Assembly (NCBI GenBank): GCA_048013815.1
Contig: CM106586.1
Span: 12,090,001-12,154,000 of the forward strand
DNA: 64,000 nt
DNA from: Setoptus koraiensis
Taxonomy: Eukaryota; Arthropoda
Reading direction: 5' to 3'
The first letter of the stretch is position 1; each line of letters begins with the position of its first letter. The notes under the pieces are model-generated. The model ran no database searches and had not been told where the DNA came from. It saw only the letters and a list, made by a program, of their open reading frames with translations. The position numbers were made by a program, and so were the translations under genes. Positions 8,194-16,720 of the stretch are shown here, piece by piece.

Positions 8194-8528
8194 AAAAAAT
8201 CTACTCAATCGTTAGTGCTGGGAATACCTAATACTGGCCGTCTTCCAGGGGGCCTTGCTGGACAATGAAACAAATGCACGTTCTACATAGCTCACCAAGA
8301 TTTCACGATATCCTCTGAGGATGCTGACAAAATTTACGAAGCATCGGCCTACATGTATGATGTAAATTTCCGTCCCATGCATGCGGCGACCTTTGCTCAT
8401 ATCTTGAGTAGCACAAAATTGAATGGCAAGATATGTAAGCCAAGGCCTCCTGGATGACGGCCAGTATTAGGTGACCTCTCAGTTTGATTGCGTGAATGTT
8501 CCCAGCACTAAGGATTGAGTAGATTTTT
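8194..8528. mobile_element. Short inverted-repeat element (MITE-like)
   Basis: The left arm begins AAAAAATCTACTCAATCGTT and runs through AGTGCTGGGAA..CCTAATACTGGCCGTC. The right arm, read in reverse, has AAAAATCTACTCAATCCTTAG, GTGCTGGGAA, then a 27-base extra stretch, then CCTAATACTGGCCGTCATCCAGGAGGCCTTG. The arms span about 8194-8268 and 8440-8528 around a 170-base centre with no gene. No clear target duplication is visible because the right end directly touches the T-run of a Helentron-like left end. It could be a non-autonomous DNA transposon or a fold-back element. Confidence 0.65.
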
Positions 8529-8590
8529 AGCGCTTAATTTTAATTAAGTAGCTATTGATGTGGGTCGGATGGATACGTTTATTCACGTGG
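8524..8590 (+). mobile_element. Truncated left end of the Helentron-like family, copy C
   Basis: TTTTTAGCGCTTAATTTTAATTAAG..GCTATTGATGTGGGTCGGATGGATACGTTTATTCACGTG matches the first 65 bases of copy A. It then stops, and 18 bases later a complete left end (copy B, 8608) begins. Two same-orientation left ends thus lie in tandem. Confidence 0.75.
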
Positions 8591-8607
8591 GTAGAATAAA
8601 TCAGTGC

Positions 8608-9851
8608 TTTTTTAGCGCTTAATTTTAATTAAGCTGCTATTGGGGTGGTGATTATGACTACGTTTATTCACGTGACTATGTAATCCTATGGAGGTTTGAC
8701 TTAGTCAAATTTGTGAGAATCCTGCTTGACATTACACATGTATTCCGATGTAGATTCGACTTGGTCTATTATCCCTTCACTTGAAAATATTTCGTATGCA
8801 ATTCTATGGAGATTTGACTAGGTCACATTTGTGGGCAGTTCGGTGGTGACAAATCGAACTTCAAAATTGAAAATTCGAATTTCTAATAAGAGTTTTAGCT
8901 GATCGTCCAAAGTTAGTGGTTCAGTTTTCTTAGTTCCATGGTAGGAGTTCGGTGGTGACATTTCGAACTTCGAAATTGACAATTCGAATTTCTGATGATA
9001 GTTTCAGGTGCTCGTTCGATGTTCGATGGTTGGAGTTCGAAGTTCCATGGCCAGAGTTCGGTGGTCGGAGTTCGATGGTCACATTTCGAACTTCGAAATT
9101 CGAAATTGAAAATTCGAATTTCTGATGACATTTCCATCTGCTCGTTCGATGTTCGATGATCAGTGTTCGATGGTCAGAGTTCGAAGTTCGATGGTCAGAG
9201 TTCGAAGTTCGATGGTCAGAGTTCGACGGTCACATTTCGAACTTCGAAATTCGAAATTGAAAATTCGAATTTCTGATGACATTTCCATCTGCTCGTTCGA
9301 TGTTCGATGATCAGTGTTCGATGGTCACAATTCGAAATTGAAAATTCGAATTTCTGATGACATTTCCATCTGCTCGTTCGATGTTCGATGATCAGTGTTC
9401 GATGGTCAGTGTTCGATGGTCACAATTCGAAATTCGAAAATTGAAAATTCGAATTTCTGATGATAGTTTCAGGTGCTCGTTCGATGTTCGATGGTCAGAG
9501 TTCGAAGTTCGATGGTCAGAGTTCGACGGTCACATTTCGAACTTCGAAATTCGAAATTGAAAATTCGAATTTCTGATGACATTTCCATCTGCTCGTTCGA
9601 TGTTCGATGATCAGTGTTCGATGGTCAGTGTTCGATGGTCACATTTCGAACTTAGAAATTCGAAATTGAAAATTCGAATTTCTGATGACATTTCCATCTG
9701 CTCGTTCGATGTTCGGTCGTCAGTGTTCGATGGTCACATTTTGAAGTTCGGTGGTTAACAGGTTGTCATAAACTCCTTTGAATCCTTCAACAATACTTGT
9801 CCACACAAAAAATTAAGCGCTCGAAATACTGATTTGATCAGTATTACTTGT
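8608..9851 (+). mobile_element. Non-autonomous Helentron-like element, copy B (complete, short)
   Basis: Left end TTTTTTAGCGCTTAATTTTAATTAAG at 8608. A left block of about 280 bases is nearly identical to copy A, again with the three ATCCTATGGAG-type repeats. A minisatellite core spans 8880-9750. The right block is 9754-9851, with AAGCGCT at 9815-9821, the hairpin AATACTGAT-TTG-ATCAGTATT (9825-9845) and ACTTGT. This 1.24-kb copy shows the plain architecture of the family without the extra 800 bases of copy A. It carries no protein gene. Confidence 0.75.
8880..9750. repeat. TTCGA-rich minisatellite core of copy B
   Basis: About six units of 78-150 bases, each running GAAAATTCGAATTTCTGATGACATTTCCATCTGCTCG, then GATGTTCGATGATCAGTGTTCGATGG, then a varying number of TCAGAGTTCGAAGTTCGATGG subrepeats. 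Units are more alike than in copy A, consistent with recent homogenisation. ORFs across it are artefacts. Confidence 0.85.
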
Positions 9852-10329
9852 TTCCAGTGTTTCCCTGTTCATTTCTCGCTGGTCGAACACCAACATCCGT
9901 CAACATGCGCAAAAAATAGTGGAGCACCGGGATAGCCTGGGTATTAAAATGGGGTGGGTCAGAGGTGTACTTGAGAAACTAATAGAATTTACCCAGACAG
10001 AAGCCCACGCTGCAAACATGCAACATTAAAAGTCTGGTTGAAGGCTTGTAGACCATGAAAACAAGGTGCACCTGCAGTCGAATGGAACTGATTGCGGCGT
10101 CTACACATTGGCATATGCAGATTCTCTAGCGAGGGATGCGGTAATAAGGTTTAAATCAAGCGATATCGACTTCTATCGGAGGAAAATACTCACAGGAATG
10201 TGTAAACTAGTGAGATCAGTTAATACAAGCAAGGACCGAAGCGGAGCTAGTATTTATTATTTAGTTTCTTTTTCTTCAAGTTTTCTTGTGGAGCTGGTTC
10301 TCTTTCATGCCGTTTGCCGAGCGTTGTAG
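9852..10329 (+). pseudogene. Ulp1/C48-type cysteine protease C-terminal scrap
   Basis: VHLQSNGTDCGVYTLAYADS (from about 10058) carries the oxyanion Gln and nucleophile Cys of the Ulp1/SENP fold in the usual Q-x5-C spacing (QSNGTDC). It is followed by DIDFYRRKILTGM, like the last helix of the family. The His and Asp region upstream was not found, and the sequence after SVNTSKDRS is no longer family-like. Ulp1 folds occur in SUMO proteases but also in several DNA transposons and in Polintons. Given the setting, a broken element relic is most likely. Nothing else was recognised between 9852 and 10040. Confidence 0.55.
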
Positions 10330-10583
10330 GCTAGCCATTCCGAAAAAGCTCGATCCACCCAATATTTTATAACAATGCGGTCGCAGCGGCAGTTGAAATG
10401 GGGCACCCATGTGTCTTGATCGTCAGAGTCGTATGGGGCCGACCATTTAATCAAATAATATAATGTTTGTCCGCGACGCCACTCGTGAGCTGTGATTTCC
10501 TTGACCAAAAGTGCTTGGGAGCGTATTGCACGATCAGCAGAACGTCTGCGGAAGGTGCTGCGTCGAAGATTGTTATGCTCCAT
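10305..10583 (-). CDS. Small chromodomain protein or chromodomain fragment
   Basis: A 92-residue frame starting MEHNNLRRSTFRRRSADRAI. Residues about 27-75 read LLVKEITAHEWRRGQTLYYLIKWS, then DTWVPHFNCRCDRIVIKYW. This is the chromodomain pattern: an aromatic/valine beta strand, YLIKW, an acidic turn, W-x-P, then a helix. A chromodomain binds methylated histone tails. The first cage aromatic is not obvious and the acidic loop is SAPYDSDDQDT. The basic N-terminal tail could bind nucleic acid. Whether this is a host gene or an element relic is unclear. It ends 24 bases inside the convergent Ulp1-like ORF. Confidence 0.5.
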   Translation of the reverse strand: MEHNNLRRSTFRRRSADRAIRSQALLVKEITAHEWRRGQTLYYLIKWSAPYDSDDQDTWVPHFNCRCDRIVIKYWVDRAFSEWLAYNARQTA

Positions 10584-10860
10584 TTATGTGATAAAGTTGA
10601 TACAAAGTGGTATAAAATTCAATCTCTTCGTCGCATTTACTAGTGGTTGTTGTTGCTGTTGTTGTATTTGAAAACGATCAAGACTCGTTGAGCTCCGCAA
10701 AGACACGTTCGTAAGACAGTGCAGATCTTCCATGTCTCTGGATAACGATGATGAATTCAACGAAGTCACGAGATTGTGCGAATAACTTAAGAAAAGAATA
10801 GCAACCATGTCTTCATCCGCGTTCTCTCTGTATTCCAAGAATACGGTCGGATTGACGTTA
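10584..10860 (-). other. Region upstream of the chromodomain ORF, weak coding signs
   Basis: The minus strand has an 84-residue frame with a short Gln run, ending just before the chromodomain ATG. A second frame reads RDFVEFIIVIQRHGRSALSY. Neither matches a family I know, and both stop at the fold-back element. They may be remnants of the 5' part of the chromodomain gene. Confidence 0.2.
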
Positions 10861-10889
10861 CGTGCTGACTAATTGGCAGGCACTCCATG

Positions 10890-11535
10890 CTCACAAGGAA
10901 GGCTCCCGAGGTGATACACTCAGATCTGAAAATGAGTGTATTGGTTGGATAGAACTCGTCTCCCTGAACGGGGAAACACCCATCTTTTCCCCGTTTTTTT
11001 CGGATTTTTGGGAATTTTCGCAAAATTTTTTTTCTCTTGAAAATGAATTAAACACGCACAGACAGGTCTAAAAGTCGATATTAATTGAATTTTAATGAGT
11101 AATGGATTCAGATTAATTTTATTTTTCCTTTAGCGCGAATCCGACTCATTGGAGTAGATCACGAGATACTGACGAGGTAGTTGCGCGACAACAGAACGAG
11201 ACAACATTGCCTTCTTCGCAATAAACTGAGATAGTTGAGCCAGAACCCCCCTCTCCGGGTCTTCTATAAGAAATTTACACCCACGACGAACCAAAGAAAA
11301 AATAAAATTAATCTGAATCTCTTACTCATTAAAATTCAATTAATATCGACTTTTAGACCTGTCTGTGCGTGTTTAATTCATTTTCAAAAGAAAAAAAAAT
11401 TTTGCGAAAATTCCCAAAAATCCGAAAAAAACGGGGAAAAGATGGGTGTTTCCCCGTTCAGGGAGACGAGTTCTATCCAACCAATACACTCATTTTCAGA
11501 TCTGAGTGTATCACCTCGGGAGCCTTCCTTGTGAG
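10890..11535. mobile_element. Fold-back element: two 244-base inverted arms around a 159-base spacer
   Basis: Left arm 10890-11133 and right arm 11293-11535 are nearly exact reverse complements, from CTCACAAGGAAGGCTCC to TCAGATTAATTTTATTTTTCC. Both include a run reading GATGGGTGTTTCCCCGTTC on one strand and an A-rich AAAAAAAATTTTGCGAAAATTCCC stretch. The arms differ by only a few bases, so the structure is young or kept alike by gene conversion. The last 28 bases of the right arm are duplicated in tandem at 11536-11563. The spacer has no gene. A transcript would form a long double-stranded hairpin. Confidence 0.85.
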
Positions 11536-11563
11536 TGTATCACCTCGGGAGCCTTCCTTGTCA

Positions 11564-11863
11564 GCATTATTCAACAAGTATTCAAGACTTTCTCGTGGGC
11601 CAGTTAAACCACACATGCAATCCAACTGTAATATTATTCTCACTTATAGCATTTGAGAAGTTCGCCAAAACAAGTAAGTGACAACTATAAAAGTGACATT
11701 TCAATCTATGCAATATCCAACCATCTTAATTGCCCATATTATACTATTTACCTATCGTTCAAATTCTTTTCAGTCGACAACAGGATAGCTACTGATTCAA
11801 AAATATTTATTAGATTTATTGTGGTGGTTGATCTTTGATCGAACCGAATTGCCTGCATTTGTT
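11564..11863. other. Non-coding gap, with poly(A) signal for the gene on its right
   Basis: AT-rich sequence without a convincing gene. On the minus strand an AATAAA lies at about 11806-11811 (TTTATT on plus), roughly 55 bases downstream of the stop of the membrane-protein ORF. It is the likely cleavage signal of that gene. Confidence 0.4.
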
Positions 11864-12307
11864 TCAGTTAATAAGCAGCTTTCTTATGGAAACCTCTGAC
11901 TTCCTGATAGAATCTGACTTATCTTTGACCGATTTGGTAAATTTTGGCAAAGAATTCGAGTTTGATTTCCTAGATGATTTATGCGCAGCTGGTCCACGAG
12001 CTTTATATCCTGAGGGCACTGCTCTCTCATTTCTTTTCTCTGCTGACACTGAAACCATATCACTCGAAGGTGAAAACAGAGCATCAACGACATCATAACC
12101 TTTTGCTTTCAGTATAACTAATACCAACATTACTGCTAGAATAAGAAGTGCCAACATAACGACAACTATTACCGCTATCAATCCATCCGATACATACCTA
12201 ATGACTGCCTTTACATCGGGCATTGATTTAACTGTAGTTGTTGCCGTATTCTCTTTTAAAGCGGGTATTGTTGCTGCCTCCACAATAGAGATAATTGTGC
12301 TCCACAT
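11864..12307 (-). CDS. Small single-pass membrane protein, hypothetical
   Basis: A 147-residue frame. A short N-terminal part is followed by one strong membrane helix, GLIAVIVVVMLALLILAVML and onward (about residues 42-68), then a Ser/Lys-rich, positively charged tail of about 75 residues (for example AHKSSRKSNSNSLPKFTKS). The charge rule puts the tail in the cytosol. No cleavable signal peptide is obvious from this start. A TTCGTAACAG-like splice acceptor lies about 20 bases upstream of the ATG, in frame, so a 5' exon with a signal peptide or ectodomain is possible. It follows PGAM5 on the same strand with a 480-base gap. No family recognised. Confidence 0.5.
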   Translation of the reverse strand: MWSTIISIVEAATIPALKENTATTTVKSMPDVKAVIRYVSDGLIAVIVVVMLALLILAVMLVLVILKAKGYDVVDALFSPSSDMVSVSAEKRNERAVPSGYKARGPAAHKSSRKSNSNSLPKFTKSVKDKSDSIRKSEVSIRKLLIN

Positions 12308-12788
12308 CGATACATCAAGAGAATCCTGTTACGATATGACCAAATGAACTAGAAAGAATGTATTTCAGTTAAGCACTTCTTTTTCCTGATCATGGTTTAT
12401 TTCCACATCCGTAAATATTCTTTTATTGGGCGAAGGTTTTGTGTGTGTGCATAGACAGTGTTTACAAAAGGCCGATGGATTGATCTTCTCCGTCCTCATA
12501 ACAAGACATTTGTATATAGATATATATAGTGTTGTGTAGATTGAAATATGTTCGGCAATTAATACCGATTACTAAATGTAAATGTTTTTCTTCACTGATG
12601 CTGATGCGTGACAGCGCGAGCAAAAGACGTTTTCAAACAAAGCAGACGTAATAGTGAATACTTTTAAGTCCCTGTGAACTAATAAGCCTAGAATTTCTAC
12701 TCAATATGTATGTATACTATTTCTGATTGATTCATTATTAATTGGTATTAGCTTTCTTATTAATTGACGCTCTATGCTTCTTTCGTTG
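12308..12788. other. Gap between PGAM5 and the membrane-protein ORF
   Basis: AT-rich with TATATAGATATATATAG near 12515. A TTTATT at about 12397 (AATAAA on minus) could end PGAM5 transcripts. No gene was seen. Confidence 0.4.
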
Positions 12789-14075
12789 CTATGTCGTAGT
12801 TAGAGCTGATGGTGGCATATGTCCGATATCTCCAACAGAGTATACTACTACTCTTCCTGATGGTCTGATGGCTATCCATGTGATGCTGCAATTATGCAAC
12901 GAAAATCGCAACCAAGCCTCTGGCGGAAACTGGAGCGCACGACATATGAAATATCTGATAACATTAGCGTGACAAGCTAAGATCTCATAACTATCTTCAG
13001 TTTGCGAGGGACTAGCCCTGTGAAAGTATCTTCTAAAAGCTGCCTCAATCCGGGCGCCATCTTCATGGAACTGCTGAATTGATTGAAATATAGAAGGATG
13101 AGTGCGAGAAAAGTTCGAGCAAATGTTAAAATGATTCTATTTGCCAGATACCACGTGGACTATTGATCACATCATGTATAAGAAAACTTACTTTGGCTTG
13201 AGGTCGCCAATGAGGACTCTCTGGTACTGGTTTGACGGGTGAGCCTTCCCTCAAAAAATCACAACTCTGAATAGGTAAATCTGGCAAATGTTTGGATATG
13301 ATAGATGCAGTTTCCTTGGCTCTTGTCATGGATGACTGTATAATTTTAGTATAAGGTAGCGAAAGTTCTTTAAGCCGAAGACCCGTGAACTCAGCCTGTT
13401 CCACGCCCTAATGTTGTAATATGATTAGAATCAATGATAATTGGAGCATAAGTTGAGATTAGAAATCTTGTGTCGGTATCTAGAATGAATAGACGGCAAC
13501 TCGTTTGAATTATAGATAGAAACTTACCAAAGATGTGAGCTTTCTTTCTTCATCGCATGTCCCATTAAGGTTATATTGACCATGACGTATTAATATTAGA
13601 TTTCTTGAGGCATGGGGCCGTGCCATTTCTAATTTTTCGCCTTGTCTTATAAGATCTTCATCGCTGGGCAAGGGATTTTTCAGTGGCCTTACAACACTAG
13701 CGGGATCCCTTTTATCCCAGTCAAAGTCCCATTGTGATTGAGATACGTTTGAGCAGAATTCATGGACGTTTTTGGTTAGATGATCGAATAATTTATATTC
13801 CGGTACGGTAGAGGCCTGAGCGACCCTGCTGGTTTGTTCTGTACTAACCAACATGTGCTGTTCCGACAGAACGTTAACGATGTTGTGGATATTGTATTGT
13901 GGATATGGTAGGACACATGGTAATTGATGTAATTATCATCATCATAATTTACTTTAGTGCGTACTTTAATAAGAAATGTTTAAATAAGCATTATACTAAC
14001 CATTGCGAGACCAGTGCAGCCGCTTGCCAGACCGACGCCGACCATTAATTTTTTGGCTCCTCGAAAGAATGACAT
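12789..14075 (-). CDS. PGAM5: PGAM5-type mitochondrial serine/threonine phosphatase
   Basis: Four exons: 14001-14075, 13528-13857, 13192-13407 and 12789-13073, all with GT/AG borders, giving 301 residues (human 289). Exon 1 encodes [20 protein letters not shown], the short membrane-anchor segment. Exon 2 has [10 protein letters not shown], matching the multimerisation motif WDPNWDRREP, and [10 protein letters not shown], the RHG catalytic motif with the phosphohistidine. Exon 3 has [10 protein letters not shown]. Exon 4 has [20 protein letters not shown] and [12 protein letters not shown], the family C-terminus. PGAM5 dephosphorylates proteins at mitochondria and takes part in mitophagy and cell-death control. 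All key motifs are present. The two small ORFs at 13126 and 13510 are its exons read through introns. Confidence 0.95.
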
Positions 14076-16079
14076 GTTTAGTCGATCGGAAACAAAGCGA
14101 ATCGATTGGATACTATTGGTGGTTGTGGTAGTAGCCTTGTGATTGAATTCGACCTGATTTGACTATACAAAATAGACTGTTATTACCATGAGTATAGCTT
14201 AATAATTGTGGGCCACATAAGGATGTTCGCGTTGTGTGTGTGTTCTTCTACGAGATGAAATATCTGAAATAGTAGTGAGCTGAATAGGAATTTTGTATTT
14301 TTTTCATGACTGAATATTGTTGTTGGTTTATGATGTATTTATCATGTTATATGTGGGTGTGGATTTCGAACACTAAATTATGTTCTCAATAGTGAATTGT
14401 AATTTTCCGTAGACCACAGTCTACATTTTGATTTTAACGAATGACTGTATTGGCTGTATTGAGTCTGGTATTTATCGTAGTGCTAGTACGATCTATCAAT
14501 TAAAATGTTAGATTCTGTCTGATCACAAAGAGAATAACAACAGATAATTGTTAAATTGGTGTAAATGGTAATTCCAAAATCGGTGCCGGCGATACGAAAT
14601 AGTAATTAGCGCATGTTAGGTGCATCCATATAAATCTTTTTTTTTAAACCATAAATACATGTAGAAGTAATAATAATTGAGGAAAACAGTAAGCTTTATC
14701 AGTGCTTTCTCTTTATCTCTTGTAGGTTTGCATGCCACACATTCTGTTGTGCGCCTCTTACAGTGGTACATGTAAATAATACCGTGCTTTCGCATTTCAG
14801 TCTTCTAGTTTGATGCGTTCACGCTTGGAGTGCTCAAGAGTGCCCCCCAATCGCATTGTTCTACTCTGGGAATTATCGTTTAAAGTGTTCGTTTTCGTGA
14901 TTTCGTGAGTTCCAATGCCAACGCACTCTAGTGATAGGGGGGACTTGAGATGGATGGCCCTCTAGCAGTAGTTTTGTGAACTACACTACTCGTATTTTGA
15001 ACATAACACAGGATAAAGTAGCAGTATTTTACGTGTTTATTAGTGTGCGATTGGCTTTGTTGTTATTGCTGCTCCCATACAAAAGCATGTCCACCAATTG
15101 TGTTCTGTGCCGCGCACAGCACAGACAATCTTGCACAAATTGAACGCGTTCTCTCGCTGGGCCCCCTTGCTATGAATATTTTATTATTTTTATGAATTTG
15201 TCCAGATATCCACATTGCGGACAGTTTTGACATTGTAGTCATAGCGTCAATTGATAACTATTCCCAGATATTAACGTCAGGTCGTTTGGATCAGTCCGGG
15301 CACTAGAGCGATTTGAGCGTTAGAGTGTGGCGAGCTAACGATAGAGGGCGACTAGACTACACACAGTTTAGCGAGATAGACAAGAAGTGAGTTGACACCA
15401 TTGTGGCGTTCGATCGATAATGTCGACGAAGAGGATGAGCGATACAAATAGGTCACAGTTGTTACATGAGAAGGCTCTTGCAAGGGACTCAAGGTTACAT
15501 GCAACAGCAAGCTCATTTTTGTTGTAACTCATTTGCATTGTAGCAACTAGGCGATTGATTGCACGAACTAACTGCTAGCGGAATAAACTGTCGAGTCGCG
15601 ACGAAGAATTGCGACGAAGCCGGTGCAACAGTGACGACAGAATCAGGCAACATCGCTCTAGCAATCGGTTTAGTTTCTCTTGCCAAATCATATGATGACA
15701 TAATGTCGACTGATAGTCATTTGTGATGGGGTTGCGATTCAGCAAAAGTTTCTTGATAGATGGAACAGTGCAAATGCGATTCAATAGATGGAGCTTACAC
15801 GCAGTTGTCTGGCGATCTCTAGCCGGGCTGGTTAGACACTGTAGTCACAGCAATCGATGAGCGCCACCAATCCAAAACTATCTAAAAATGCGAGTGTGCT
15901 TGCTAATTACCTCTCTGTCTGGGTGCAAATCCAATATCCAACTCGAAACTGTTAGTAGTTGGGCGTCTCACTCATTTACTTCGCTCAGTAAATTGTATAT
16001 CCAATATCGTGCTCTATAAATGTAGCAAGTTTGTTTGTGTCTGCAGGGCCTTGTATGAGCCAACTACAACACTTGTAGC

Positions 16080-16185
16080 AGTAGTTGTTGTAGTCGTTGT
16101 TGTTGTTGTTGTTGCCGCTGTTGTTGTTGTCGTCGTTGTTGTTGTCGTCGTTGTTGTTGTTGTTGCTGCTGTTGCCGGTCGCACG
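16080..16185. repeat. (GTTGTC/GTT)n microsatellite
   Basis: An impure run of GTT, GTC and GCT triplets of about 105 bases. It produces long Val or Thr homopolymer ORFs on either strand, which are artefacts. Confidence 0.9.
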
Positions 16186-16249
16186 TCGGGCCAACAACAA
16201 ACATTACACAATTGAACGATTAGACACACAATTTCTTCCACAATATCGT

Positions 16250-16720
16250 GTGTAAGGCGACAGCGTTGCTTGTTGGCGCCGATTACGACCTTGAATCCTT
16301 CCTTGGTCCAATGCTAAAAAGTTGCTCGCCAACCGACTATTATTGTTGCTTCAAGATATCACCTGTTGCAAGTTGAAATTCTCGAACTTGTTAGTAGCGA
16401 GTTGGCAATCAATTTCGCTTCTATTTTGCGCTTCCATTTATAACGCACAAAGTCGCTGTAAGAAGCGTTCTGTTGGCGCGCGATTCCAGCAACTCTCAGC
16501 GTCTTGCTTGCTGAATTTAGATTCGATGCAGGATAATTGATGTTGTTGTTGTTGTTGTTGTTACGTCTGGCAAGAGTTACAAGGCGACTCTGAACGCCAG
16601 GCTCTTCTTACAGGATACAATGCCCGAGCCAGCTCACAACATTTCGCCTCGATAGGTTGTGCAAAACAGGTTGCATCGCCGACTGGGCACAACGAGTTGT
16701 CTAGTGACCACTGGAACGAG
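16250..16720. repeat. Duplicated block A, copy 1 (partner 23165-23700)
   Basis: Shares in order with the partner: GACCTTGAATCCTTCC..GGTCCAATG, TTATTGTTGCTT..TATCACCTGTTGCAA, CTTGCTTGCTGA, and GACTGGGCACAACGAGTTG. Same orientation, with many substitutions and gaps between. Confidence 0.65.

Noticed and set aside
8880-9750. CRISPR-like array
   Set aside because: Repeats are directly adjacent and variable in length, with no unique spacers; the host is an animal.
12742-12972. 76-residue plus ORF
   Set aside because: Antisense of the last PGAM5 exon.
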